Shown here: positions 1 to 9,724 of the stretch, one piece after another
How the letters are laid out: every line of letters begins with the position of its first letter
Position numbering within the stretch: position 1 is the first letter of the stretch
Origin: Blasia pusilla
Taxonomy: Eukaryota > Marchantiophyta > Marchantiopsida > Blasiales
NCBI GenBank assembly: GCA_050084515.1
Contig: CM114273.1
Location: forward strand, 13,330,001-13,394,000
Length of the DNA stretch: 64,000 nucleotides
Reading direction: 5' to 3'
Program-made: the position numbers and the translations under genes
The notes under the pieces: model-generated
What the model saw: the letters and a program-made list of their open reading frames with translations, nothing else
The model's database searches: none
What the model was told of the DNA's origin: nothing

Positions 1-906
1 AGGTTAAGTGACACCACGCCATTCGCATGCAAACATGGACGACTTTGGGCAGGAAGAGATCCGAGATCTACCACCGTCGATGAAGGCATGTATCGCCTTG
101 TTGGCAGCTCTCGGAGCCCCATATCTCCATGAATAGGGTAGTGCATGCACCCGGAGAGCCACCGCGGACCGTCGATGATGTGTGTGATCACCATGTAGAC
201 CTCATCACCTCATCACCTCGGACAACGTGAAAGACTGAGGAAGCCTAGTCTGTTTCTGGCTTCCCCTTGCTGTGGATCCAACTCTGCGGTTGCTCCATGT
301 GTTACAATTGCGCCGGTATGGCCACGGATATCTCTAGCTGCTCATATGATGTCGATGCCACGGATCCGGCATCGGGTAACCTCAATGCCATAGCGGCAAT
401 CTGCTCTGTAGGCTAGCCGTCAGATCCGGCGATCATCCGGCCTTACCCCTAGCATCTCCTTTGACGCGTCTAGGTGGTGGGACTCTACCTCCTCCACGTG
501 CAGCTCCACCACCATGTCGAGAAACTCCAGCTCCTCGTCCCCCAACAAGACGACCAGGTGCACGATCTCTAGGCCCACCCAGACCGGCTACTCGCTCTGC
601 TGCCCTCTTTGGCCCTCGGTCCGGACGTAACTCAGGGTGTAAACTGAAACACCTGGCGCATGTGTGACCATACCTCTGACAATAGTCACACAGCTAACCT
701 CTTGGTGTAGCACCATCTCCTCCTTCATGCTGAGGCACACGTCCATGATCCTAACCAGTGCAATCGCGCTAATGATGGGCTCCACCACATGACCAACAAG
801 TAAGCGTAGGCGGCTACTACTGAGCCGCATATGAAGGCGCACGTCTCTGTGGCACGCCCTCCTGGTATTCTCCCTAAGCTCATGGTGCCATAGTCGACCT
901 ATCTTA
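1..906 (-). mobile_element. Older Ty3/gypsy copy, interrupted part (gag zinc-knuckle region and beyond)
   Basis: Read on the minus strand, this stretch matches the inner gypsy copy from about 3,550 to 4,270, for example the pieces around 588-842 against 3,606-3,839 and 181-300 against 4,190-4,260. It carries the gag zinc-knuckle region; at the second knuckle this copy keeps a Cys codon where the plus copy has Phe. The left ~180 bases no longer align with the plus copy. The element is cut at 906/907 by insertion of the plus copy and resumes at 9,725. It continues past the left edge of the window. No open reading frame survives at full length. Confidence 0.8.
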
Positions 907-910
907 GAGT
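907..910. repeat. Target site duplication, left (GAGT)
   Basis: GAGT at 907-910 directly precedes the LTR start TGTCACGACTG and recurs at 9,721-9,724 directly after the LTR end GCGCACGACA. Counting the A at 906 and 9,720 it could be the five-base AGAGT, the more usual gypsy length. The duplicated bases lie inside gag of the older copy, so removing 911-9,720 plus one GAGT restores its continuity. Confidence 0.8.
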
Positions 911-1432
911 TGTCACGACTGTTAGGATAGATCGGTGGGATCTAGCAGAGCGTCTTCACGAGTAGTGGAGGACAGGCCCAGGAGGTCGAGAATGACCTGC
1001 TGAGGCCCCGGGAAACTTGAGAGACCAGGTTTCCCCTTCGTTTCGGCTCATTTGGAGCCATATAAAAAAACTTACTATTTCGGGTAAATTTCCATGTTGG
1101 TGATAGTTGCCTTTCTATTTTTGGTAAGTGGCCCTTGACCTCCTACATCAGGTCAAGAGCCAAAGAGGTGACTTGGGAGCATAGGTTACCATGGAGAGAG
1201 CTTGGGAGAGGGGAGGGGTATACCTCAAGGAGAGAGAGCTTGAGAGCTCATTCTCTCTTTGTTGAACCTCTTGGCATGAGGCGGCGGAGCTATGGTCCCT
1301 TGCCTTGTGAGTGTAACCCAAGCCTCTCATTAGGAGAGTGGGTTTGGTTTGACATGAGAGAAAGTGCACACCTTTGAGAGCTATGGTGTGAGATGGTGTA
1401 GAGAGAGACTGGATCTTACTTTACAAAGAGAG
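911..1432 (+). repeat. 5' LTR of the inner gypsy element, 3'-truncated
   Basis: It begins with TGTCACGACTG and matches the minus-strand LTR at 11,839-12,859 over about its first half. After about 1,432 it runs straight into leader sequence (TTGGAGTTGCGAGC), so the LTR 3' half, including the GCGCACGACA end and primer-binding site, is deleted. The end coordinate is approximate. Confidence 0.75.
1061..1067 (+). promoter_or_regulatory. TATA box of the gypsy LTR
   Basis: TATAAAAAAA follows a GGAGCCA block conserved in the other LTR copy. In the older LTR the equivalent is GGAGCCATATTGAGG, so a good TATA box is present only in this copy. It is the likely U3 promoter. Confidence 0.5.
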
Positions 1433-2738
1433 AATGTGCAATTTGGAGTTGCGAGCAAAAAGTTATGGTCAATCTTGCAAAACTGCCATTGCTAAGCAAT
1501 TTTTAGGGTTAAATTATTCAAACCCTAAACCAGCCGCCACGCCGGTGACGGCCGTCGCCGTCATAGTCACCGTCGACGGTCAACCGTCACCGTCACCGAT
1601 CGGCCGTCACTATCAACGGTCAACCGTCACCGTCAACAGTCCACCGTCCGTTGTCCACCCTTTGGTTGCTATTGCCGCCATTACGAAGTGGAGGGTCTTC
1701 CACGACGTTCGTTGATTCTCTGACTTGCGTCGCCATCACGTACTTTGTTTTGGCCGCCACCATCATCGCAATTTCGTCATCAACGAGTGATGGCAGATGA
1801 CCTCCGATTATGGTGTTTGAGTTTTGATTTCATGCTGCTATGTTGGGATTGGTAGCGGCTCGATGACGATCGAGTATCGTGCCGTGACGCCCGTAGCCGC
1901 AACGCGCCGTCGATTGTCGCGTCGTGCCGCTCGTGGCCGCACCGTCTCGATCGCGGAGCGACACCGTCATTGTGGAGGAGAGTGTGAGTTTATTGTTGAT
2001 TGAGGAGGGTATGCCGCCGAGTGCCGCATCCCACCATCGAGGGCCGTGCCGTTTGTAGCCGTTCCGTGCCGCCTGCAACGCCGTACCGTTCCGCTGGAAC
2101 CGCACTGTCTATCGAGGAGCGTGAGTACGGGAGGAGCATGACTTGCTGATTGGAGGAGTTGTCTCCATGACCGAGTTGGGGTCGAGATTTGCAGTTGCTG
2201 AGGAGCGACATCGACATGTGTTCAGGTTACCCATTCTGGTCCTTTACCCTCCACGTGTGAGGGATTCTGGGATTTCGGTAGTTTATTTGGGGATATTGGG
2301 TGTGTGGATGCTGAGAGCATCATTTATATATATGGTTTAGGGGACATAGACCTGTGTGGGATGTTGGGAGTTGAGGGTAGGTTGTCGATGAGATGATAGC
2401 TTGGTCGATTAGCCGCACCACGCCGCGTGTTGCTGCACGTTACACGTCTCGGGGAGGGAGAGTGTAGATCGAGTGCCGCATATTTGGGATGAGTGATTGA
2501 GGGATTACTCACAAGGTTCAGAGTGATCGGGTGAGAGGGGCGCGAGGGTCATCACGGAGTCCGTTCGGGACTTTGAGAGGCGAGGTGGTGAACCCGAGAG
2601 TAGCTCTAGAGGTTTTACGCGGAGTGGCGCGAGGTTCCGAGGGTCTCCACGTGAGGGACCACTTTGACCTCCTTCTGTGTCATCATCAAATAAGGGGGAG
2701 GGTGTAGAGGAGTTTGTGTAAGCACATCGCCACACATT
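1433..2738 (+). other. Gypsy leader, no convincing coding
   Basis: This is untranslated leader between LTR and gag. It is shared with the older copy (10,546-11,838 on the minus strand), including the block AACCCTAAACCAGCCG and CG-rich short repeats such as ACCGTCACCGTC around 1,560-1,660. The short open frames here do not match between copies. Confidence 0.6.
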
Positions 2739-4114
2739 GTGAGTGGTCCAACCAGTTGGGCGTTCGAGATGGACGACCGGGGTAGGGGACCGCGTAGGTT
2801 TTCAGGTGCAGTAGGCACGATTGGATTGCACGATTTCATAGCAGAGTTTAGGAGTTGGTGCGACTCCCAGTGGGCCAGGAACTCTAGAGAGTTCAACCCG
2901 TTTACAACATGGAACGGTATGTTCCTGCATTTAGAGGGGGCGTCCATGGACGATTACCATGAGTTCTCTCAGAGATATGCATGTGAGATCGAGGCGTGGA
3001 GGATCTACTATGACCCACATTATGTGTCATGGACAGAGCCGTTCCCAGATGAGGAGGAGAAGTCAAGAGAGGCTACTTCCTCTTCCACTAGTGACGTTTT
3101 AGGAGGGGTCACTCGCACGGGAGCAGTTGCACCGTCTAGTGAGGTTCGTCCCAGGGCCAACCCTGTGGTTGAGTTCTTTGCTGAGTTGAGGGCGAGCTAC
3201 CAGGGGGTACAGACGGAGAGGTTGCAGAGCATCCATGACTTCCAGAGGCGCCCGGGTGAGAGTTTGCGTGAGGCTTACACTCGCTTGCGACCGGTTGATC
3301 AACGTCACTCAAGGGGTGACACAGGCTCAGGCTATCCAGTCATGGTACACGATGTTGGATCGGACCTTGCGGACACGGGTGCGGGAGGGGTGCTTCTTAT
3401 GAACACCTCCCTACGTTGAGAGATGTTTTTAGGACCGCCGAGAATAGTGAGCACAACATGGCGGAGGAGAGCGTAGCCACCATGGGTTCTGGGCGAGAGC
3501 AGTCACGATTCTCTGCACCACCTGTGCAGCAACGTGGACTTCGAGATAGGTCGACTGTGACACCACGAGCTAAGGGAGGATACCGAGAGGCCGTGCCACA
3601 AAGACATGTGTCTTCATATGTGGCTCAACAGCAACCGCCTACTATTACTTGTTGGTCATGTGGTGGAGCCCATCATCAGCGCGATTGCACTCGTCAGGGT
3701 CATGGACGTGTGCCTCAACATGGAGGAGGAGATGGTGCTGCACCAGGAGGTTATCAATGTGACTATTTTCAGAGGTATGGTCATACACGCGCCAGGTGTT
3801 TCAGTTTATATCTTGAGTTATGTCCGGACTCAGGGCTAGAGAGAGCACCAGAGCGAGTAGCCAGTCCGGGTGGGCCTAGAGATCGTGCACCAGGTGGTCC
3901 CGTTGGGGGACGAGGAGTTGGAGTTCCCCAACAGGGTGGTGGAGCTGCCCGTGGAGGAGGTAGAGTACCACCACCTAGACACGCCGAGGGAGACGCCGGA
4001 CGTGAGGCTGGGATGGCTGCTCAGATACAAGAGCTACAGGAGCAGATTGCCGCTATGGCATTGAGGTTACCCGATGCCGGATACGTGGCATCGACATCAT
4101 ATGGAGCAGCCTGA
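2739..4114 (+). pseudogene. Gypsy gag (capsid and zinc knuckle), frameshifted
   Basis: The first segment (2,739-3,419) has capsid-like sequence such as FNPFTTWNGMFLHLEG and the helix-rich FQRRPGESLREAYTRLR. The second segment (3,416-4,114) has a nucleocapsid knuckle CWSCGGAHHQRDC and a second knuckle (CDYFQRYGHTRARC) whose second Cys is Phe; the older copy keeps Cys there. Comparison with the minus copy shows one inserted base near 3,289 and two single-base deletions near 3,391-3,410, which together split gag into two frames. Gag would form the virus-like particle and package RNA. A TGA at 4,112 closes the second segment. Confidence 0.85.
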
Positions 4115-4324
4115 GATCTGGAGGATCCTGGTTGGATATGCGGAGTTGCCCTGATGGAGGCCGCCGCAGTTGTGATGTGTGGAGCAGCCACAGAGTTGGA
4201 TCCATAGCAAGGGGAAGCCAGAAAATAGACTAGTCTTCCTCAGTCTTTCACGTTGTCCGAAGCGATGAGGATCCCATCGATGGGTCCTCATCAAAGTTCC
4301 TAGAGAGTTGGTGATGTTGTTGGT
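4115..4324 (+). other. Gag-protease linker with three TAG stops
   Basis: The frame of gag and protease continues here but is closed by TAG codons near 4,195, 4,225 and 4,300. The older copy has CAG at the first of these (CCACAGCAAGGGG), showing a C to T change in this copy. No domain is recognised. Confidence 0.6.
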
Positions 4325-5143
4325 GTGCAGGCACGGAGAGCGATGGGAGAAGCGAGTGCAACGACTCCTATTGTTGATGCTAAGGAGGGGCATGTGTCGA
4401 GCACGTTGTTGGGGCCGGCCATCGTTGTGTACCATACTCCTTTATTTTTTGCTTCCGATGTTATGACGTTGGGGGATACGCCCGCCGAGGCTTTTCGGCT
4501 GGCCGCTTCACTATGTGAGCGCGGAGTTGGAGTTCCTGCATCACGTTCAGAGGTGATTGCAGAGGAGGTGATGGACCTGCCCTTGGAGCGGATGCTCGGG
4601 CCGTCCACGTCAGATTCATGGCAGGCTGCGGCTGCTAGGATGGCGGAGATGCCCGCTAGACCCGCGATAGAGCGTGCCATGGGTTCTCTTGGTGTTGTGT
4701 TGCTGGATAACCGAGGAGAGGTCTTCCAGTTGGTGAGTCCTGAAGGTAGAGCTTTTAGTCCGCAGCGCATCTTGTTGGATTCAGGAGCGCAACCCCTGAT
4801 GTTGAGGAAAGCGTCATTCAGAGGATTGGGCTTGACGAGAGCCGATGTGGAGTGTTTTCCATTTCGGATATAGACATCCTTGGGTGGAGCAAGTAACACA
4901 CAGTATATCACCCGAAAGGAGGTCGTGGTGAGGATTCGCCCGGGACATCCTACACATGAGTCCGTGGTGCGCACCAAGGCGATAGTGATTGATGCAGAGT
5001 CCTACGACATCTTGGTTGGTGGAGCAGTGTTATACTCGATGGAATTTTCCTTGGATTACTGGGAGTAGTCAGCGTCCTACAGACCAGGATGGCAGTCAGG
5101 TGATGGGCGCCTTAGCTCATTACCCGTTCGATTCACAGGTGCA
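4325..5143 (+). pseudogene. Gypsy retropepsin-like aspartic protease
   Basis: The core shows ILLDSGAQPLML (catalytic Asp in DSGA) at about 4,770-4,805. The C-terminal flap region SYDILVGGAVLYSMEF at about 5,000-5,050 is typical of plant and algal gypsy proteases, followed by the RPGWQSGDGR motif at about 5,080. In-frame TAG stops lie at 4,873 and 5,066. The 180 residues before the DSGA motif are unassigned linker. The enzyme would cleave the polyprotein. It shares the frame of the downstream methyltransferase with only a short linker. Confidence 0.82.
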
Positions 5144-6547
5144 GTGATCGAGCAACGGCCAGGAGAGATGGCGACCTTAGCAACATTTAGCAGTGCCATC
5201 ACTTGGCCTAGTGATTTGATTGAGGGACATGTCCATGTAGAGGATACTCCCGTTCCTGACATTTCTATGGAGAGGATTGTTATGGTAGCTGCATCATTCC
5301 GTGGAGGAGAGGTGCCGCTGTGGGGCTTGACTGAGGAGCTTCGACGATTGGCAGATGAGCACGTGCAGACCGCGTGGAGCGAGGCATTTGCACCGGAGCG
5401 TGACAGGTGTAAGGCACCCGAAGTAGCAAGGAGTGCTACAATGACAACCTTGGATACCACACCCATTGTGTGGTGTACCCCGGAGGAGGGTATTCGAGTG
5501 TTAGATCTCTTTGGAGGGATTAGCACCGGGCTAGCTGCTGTTTTGCAGGCAGGAGTGCGAGTACAGCAATATCTGTATGTGGAGAGTGATGATTTTGTGA
5601 GGCGCGTCTCACTACAACATGTGGCGCAGTTATGCCTACGTTTTCCCACCTTATTTTCTGCGTCCGCAGTACATGGGTACCAGAGTTCCCTACCGAGGGA
5701 TATTTTGTTGCTGGGGGCACAGGACTTAGAGCAGGAAGGGACCATTGATTTGGTCATTGCCGGTTGGCCATGTCAGGGCCAATCGAGTGCTGGACGAGGC
5801 AGCGGGTTGGCTGATACTCGGTCCATGTTGTTTTGGGAGATGTTGAGGGTCTTACATCAGTTGCAGGAGCACCAGTCTTATTCTCCAGCCTACATTCTGG
5901 AGAATGTGTTGATCTTAGGAGACTCCAGGTCACGGGTGGTGACGAGTGCTCATCAGGTGGGTGCATGGATTGGCCCAGCAGTGTTCTTGGATGCGACGAG
6001 TGTAGGTTCTAGAGCCCCTCGCCCACGTCTATGGTGGACCAACTTGGTGCCCCATGCGGTGTTATGGAGGGTGTATGTGAGAGTGGAGCGCCCCTCCCAT
6101 TTGTTAGTGGATTCTAGTCTAGATCCAGGTCGTCGATCACAGGCAGTGAGGCACAATGATCGACCACCGTTGATTGTGGTCAACATGGTAGGCAGGCCGC
6201 GGGCAGCCTTGCCCACGTTTGTGAGTTTTCCCGCTTCCTATGCATACAAGGAGGCCGGTCCTGGCTTGGTTTGGGATGACCAAGTTCAGTGGTTGGTGGA
6301 GCCCAACGCCGATGAGAGAGAGCGAGCGATGGGATTTCTCACAAGTGTGATGGCAGTACCGTCAGTGTCAGAGGCATCACGACGCCATGTCTTGGGTCAG
6401 GCGATGGACCTGAACTGTTTGACATGGATCCTCAGCTTGGGAGTGGCTAAGCAGCGTCGTATGAGATCGCGACAGATCACACCGGTTGCGTTGGTGAGCC
6501 CCATGCCTACCGAGACGGTGGAGGCAGTGGCTGGGGGCAAGACATGA
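5144..6547 (+). CDS. DNA cytosine-5 methyltransferase domain inside the gypsy polyprotein
   Basis: This 467-codon open stretch encodes a C5 methyltransferase with motifs in canonical order, numbered from 5,144: motif I RVLDLFGGISTG (118-129, S-adenosylmethionine binding), motif IV DLVIAGWPCQG (202-212, catalytic Cys210), motif VI ILENV (251-255), motif VIII RPRLWWTN (293-300) and motifs IX/X ending VLGQAMDL (416-423). The spacing and the WxNL and RxxxLG features resemble DNMT3/DRM2-type enzymes, but motif order is not rearranged as in plant DRM. The usual third Gly of motif I is Ser and the motif X GN is GQ. No chromodomain, PWWP or UBA domain is seen. The stretch has no ATG at its start and continues the protease frame, so it is a polyprotein domain, not a separate gene. 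It could methylate element DNA after reverse transcription; activity is inferred. Confidence 0.9.
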   Translation: MIEQRPGEMATLATFSSAITWPSDLIEGHVHVEDTPVPDISMERIVMVAASFRGGEVPLWGLTEELRRLADEHVQTAWSEAFAPERDRCKAPEVARSATMTTLDTTPIVWCTPEEGIRVLDLFGGISTGLAAVLQAGVRVQQYLYVESDDFVRRVSLQHVAQLCLRFPTLFSASAVHGYQSSLPRDILLLGAQDLEQEGTIDLVIAGWPCQGQSSAGRGSGLADTRSMLFWEMLRVLHQLQEHQSYSPAYILENVLILGDSRSRVVTSAHQVGAWIGPAVFLDATSVGSRAPRPRLWWTNLVPHAVLWRVYVRVERPSHLLVDSSLDPGRRSQAVRHNDRPPLIVVNMVGRPRAALPTFVSFPASYAYKEAGPGLVWDDQVQWLVEPNADERERAMGFLTSVMAVPSVSEASRRHVLGQAMDLNCLTWILSLGVAKQRRMRSRQITPVALVSPMPTETVEAVAGGKT

Positions 6548-8524
6548 GGAGATCTACGCACCAAGGGAGATCGGGAGAGACACCCTTGGACTTCTTGGGA
6601 TGTTTTGCAAGTACGCCAGGAGATGATAGCCACAACATCGAGCGTGGTTTCAGGCACTGCACGTGGAGGAGATCAGAGTTTGCAGTTGGCAGCAAGAGAG
6701 CGGCCGAGTGTTGTTGTTCGAGACGGGGTTGCACCATAGCAACCACCGATACCCGCGCCGGAGAGTCCTACCGTAGTCAAGATGGAGACTTGGGAGCTAG
6801 ATATGGGCCCTAAGTTGACAGAAGGAGAGCGGCGCCGCATACATCAGTTCCTCAGGAGTTATAGGAGTTGCTTTGCGTTTAGCATGGAGGATTTGGGTAC
6901 GATGAAGGGACCGGGGATCCGCATTGAGTTGTCAAGTGATACGCCGATCTTCTGACGACCCTACAGGTACAGTGATATGGAGAGGGCTCTGATTCAGAGA
7001 AGGAGCCAGAACTTGGTCGGAGCAGGACTAGTGGAGATGTCGTATGGGGAGTATGCATCTGCCACTATCATGCCCGCCAAGAAAGATGTGCATGGCAACT
7101 GGACCGATACGCGGATGTGTGGGGATTACCGACCTATCAATCGGCAGACGAAGTCCGATAGGTATGCCATGCCCATCCCTGAGGAGATCTTTGATGCGAT
7201 TGGTCACGCAAAGGTCTTCACTTCATTGGATTTGCGAGCCGGATACCATCAGCTGCCTATCAGATTGGAGGACATGCAAAAGACAGCATTTTGGGGCATC
7301 GATCCTCACGGGAAGGATTGTTTGTACCAATGGCGGTTCTTACCATCTGGGTTAAAGAACGCCCCGGCTGAGTTTCAGAGGGTCATGGATAGGATCTTGG
7401 CTGGTCTGGATTTTGCTAGGTGTTATATTGATGACATCGTAGTCTTTAGCGCCACGGTTGAGGAGCATGAGCAACATCTAGAGGAGGTGTTTCGATGATT
7501 GCAATTACATGGGCTGAAGCTACATCCAGGCAAGTGCAAGTTCTTCTACGACCAGATTGAGTACTTGGGTCATACAATATATCCAGGGGGCCTTGGTGTT
7601 CAACAGGCGAAGGTAAACGCTATCTCACGCATTCCACGCCCTACAGATGTGAGCCGTGTTTGCACATTCATGGGATTGGCGAACTTCTATCGTCCATACG
7701 TCAAGGGATTCAGTTCGATTGCAAAGCCGCTAACCTTGCTGACCAAGGTGGATCACGAGTGGCACTGGGGGAATGAGTAGGAGCAAGCATTTCAGTTGCT
7801 CAAGGACAGGTTGACGTCCGCGCCTATCTTGAGGAGACCGATCAGGGGACATCCTTTCCAGTTGCACACAGATTGGAGTATGTTGGGACTTGGAGCGGTG
7901 CTCACCCAGCATGATGATGAGGGTAGAGAGTTCATGGTGGCTTACGCTAGCCACTCGAACAACGCTGTAGAGGCGAAGTACAGCTCGTATGAGGGTGAGT
8001 GCTTGGCTGCGGTGTGGGTTGTCGTGCATTTCAGGTGTTACTTATTCGGCAACCCCTTTATCATCATCACTGATCATCAACCACTGAAGTGATTGATGGA
8101 GTCCAACAAGCTTACAGGGAAGCTTGCGAGATGGGCTCTGTTGTTGCAGGAGTATGATTTTCAGGTGGTACATGGACCTGGGACGCTCAACCAGGATGCA
8201 GATGGGTTGAGTCGTAACCCATGTCCGAGTCAACGAGATGCGACTGGAGCTCGATGGCATGGAGAGAGTGATGAGGAGTCGGTGCCAGGATGGCACGCGT
8301 CAGCCTATTTAGGCATGTTGGCTATGGAGAGCCAGAGTGTGGAGACTTCGATGGCGAGGTCTAGTGGAGAGTCCTTGGATCCGGAGGCCAGTAAGGAGAC
8401 GACAAGTGGCCAAGATATTCATGATGATGGAGTAGTCTTGGAATACCTTTGTACTCGCAGCGTTGCGAGCACCGTGAATGCTAGAGAGCGGGATCGGATC
8501 GTGCAATGGGCCAGATGGTTCTGA
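6548..8524 (+). pseudogene. Gypsy reverse transcriptase and RNase H
   Basis: It has the same frame as the methyltransferase, broken by TGA 6,545, TAG 6,737, TGA 6,953, TGA 7,496, TAG 7,778, TGA 8,090 and TGA 8,522. Reverse transcriptase shows MCGDYRPINRQT, FTSLDLRAGYHQ, FLPSGLKNAPAEFQR and the catalytic YIDDIVVFS (about 7,423-7,449). The connection domain LEYLGH-type sequence follows, then RNase H with HTDWSMLGLGAVL, YEGECLAAVW and ITDHQPLK. The tail [17 protein letters not shown] is the usual end of gypsy RNase H. Every stop is reachable by one C to T or G to A change. Domain order and motifs are characteristic of Ty3/gypsy. Confidence 0.93.
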
Positions 8525-9022
8525 TGGGAGGGGACACAGTTTTGAGGGTTTGGGAAGATGGCAGAGTACGCGTAGTGCCGCATCCTTCAAGAGAGCACGA
8601 CTAGTGCAGCATGTCCACAAGGAGTTGGGTCACTTTGGGGTGAAGCGGACGTACAGCTTGCTCCTCATTCAGTATTGGTGGCGAGGCATGCAGACTGACG
8701 TTCAGCAGTTTTTTGCCAGGTGCATGGTGTGTGATCGGGTCCGAGCATCATTCAATGCTCCGACTCCACAGTTGCATCCATTACCAATCATGGGCTTAGG
8801 GTATAGATGGAGTTTGGATTTTGCAGGAACTTTGCCTTTGACGGAGCGTCACAGTCATTATGTGTTGGTGATGGTCGAGCACTTCTCGAAGTGGATCGAG
8901 TTGGTTGCATTGCTTGACAAAGCGAGTGAGGTAGTAGCTTATGCCTTCCTTGATAGAGTGCTGAATCATTATGGCACACCGGATGAGGTGTTGACAGACC
9001 ACGGTACCCTAGGTACCCTGGT
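8525..9022 (+). pseudogene. Gypsy integrase, truncated
   Basis: The zinc domain is seen as HVHKELGHFG and CMVCDRV (HHCC) at about 8,605-8,740. The core follows with SLDFAGTLPLT (first Asp) and VLTDHGT (second Asp) at about 8,985-9,005. The sequence then leaves the family consensus, so the third catalytic residue (Glu) and the C-terminal domain are missing. At least two frameshifts lie between 8,524 and 8,600, where the frame changes. The break coincides with a foldback and a stray LTR tail. Confidence 0.85.
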
Positions 9023-9046
9023 CTATCAACATCTCAACCGATGCGC

Positions 9047-9130
9047 CTCCAATCGTCCCCCTAGCTGTTGGTTAGGTCCCTCTATCTGGAGTTAGAGGGA
9101 CCTAACCACCAGCTAGGGGGGCGATTGGAG
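9047..9130. repeat. Foldback of 84 bp
   Basis: CTCCAATCG at the left end pairs with CGATTGGAG at the right end. The arms continue inward through CCTAGCTG/GGTTAGGTCCCTCT with one or two mismatches to a small centre near 9,085-9,092. It lies exactly where integrase stops and LTR-tail sequence begins, so it may mark a rearrangement joint or a tiny inserted MITE. Confidence 0.75.
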
Positions 9131-9253
9131 ATATTCTCGTACTTCTTGCCTCTGTGTATGGATGTCATGAGTTAGCATGGGATCATGTGTGTTTGTGTGT
9201 GTGCTCGATGAGAGCGATGTATGTTGTGTAGCGATGTGTATGCGCACGATAGC
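9124..9253 (+). repeat. Orphan LTR 3' tail
   Basis: ATTGGAGATATT through GCGCACGAT repeats the tail of the following LTR (9,590-9,719) and of the older LTR (11,839-11,965 on the minus strand). It sits directly before the start of the 3' LTR, giving an LTR tail-LTR head junction. Such a junction is not part of a normal element. Confidence 0.7.
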
Positions 9254-9720
9254 TATCACGACTGTTAGGATAAATCGGTGGGATCTAGCAGAGCGTCTAC
9301 ACGGGTAGTGGAGGACAGGCCCAAGAGGTCGAGAATGACCTGCTGAGGCCCCAAGAAACTTGAGAGAGCAAGTTTCCCCTGCTTTTTCGCAAGGAGAGAG
9401 AGCTTGAGAGCTCATTCTCTCTTTGTTGAACCTCTTGGTATGAGGCGGCGGAGCTATGGTCCCTTGCCTTGTGAGTGTAACCCAAGCCTCTCATTAGGAG
9501 AGTGGGTTTGGTTTGACATGAGAGAGAGTGCACATCCCTTTGAGAGCTATGGTGTGAGATGGTGTAGAGAGAGATTGGATCTTACTTTGTATTGGAGATA
9601 TTTTGGTACTTCTCGCCTCTGTGTATGGATGCAATGAGTTAGCATGGGATCGTGTGTGTTTGTGTGTGTGTGTTCGATGACGGCGATGTATGTTGTGTAG
9701 CGATGTGTATGCGCACGACA
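9254..9720 (+). repeat. 3' LTR of the inner gypsy element, internally deleted
   Basis: The start is TATCACGACTG, where the canonical TG has become TA. The end is GCGCACGACA. Compared with the 1,021-bp LTR at 11,839-12,859 it lacks about 200 bp near 9,388 (the TATA region) and a second block between TTACTTTG and TATTGGAG. It is followed by the GAGT duplication. Confidence 0.8.
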
Positions 9721-9724
9721 GAGT
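9721..9724. repeat. Target site duplication, right (GAGT)
   Basis: This is the partner of 907-910. The following bases CCACATTGCTG are gag of the older minus-strand copy, continuing the sequence that stops at 906. Confidence 0.8.

Larger units (their letters stand above)
911..9720 (+). mobile_element. Ty3/gypsy LTR retrotransposon carrying a DNA cytosine methyltransferase
   Basis: The order is truncated 5' LTR, long leader, gag, protease, DNA methyltransferase, reverse transcriptase, RNase H, integrase (cut off), foldback, LTR tail and internally deleted 3' LTR. The pol order RT-RH-IN is that of Ty3/gypsy. From 3,416 to 8,524 everything lies in one reading frame broken by stops, so the methyltransferase was part of a single gag-pol polyprotein. 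The element is flanked by GAGT and sits inside an older copy of its own family. Many stops, several indels, a damaged 5' LTR and a truncated integrase make it immobile now. Methyltransferase-bearing gypsy elements are known from charophytes; this is a related or parallel case. Confidence 0.93.

Noticed and set aside
588-842. Apparent independent small protein on the minus strand, also seen at 3,606-3,839
   Set aside because: Both are the alternative frame of the gypsy gag zinc-knuckle region in two copies of the element.
5144-6547. Methyltransferase as a bacterial contaminant or restriction-modification gene
   Set aside because: It is in frame with gypsy protease and RT on both sides, decays with them, and its motif spacing resembles eukaryotic DNMT3/DRM.
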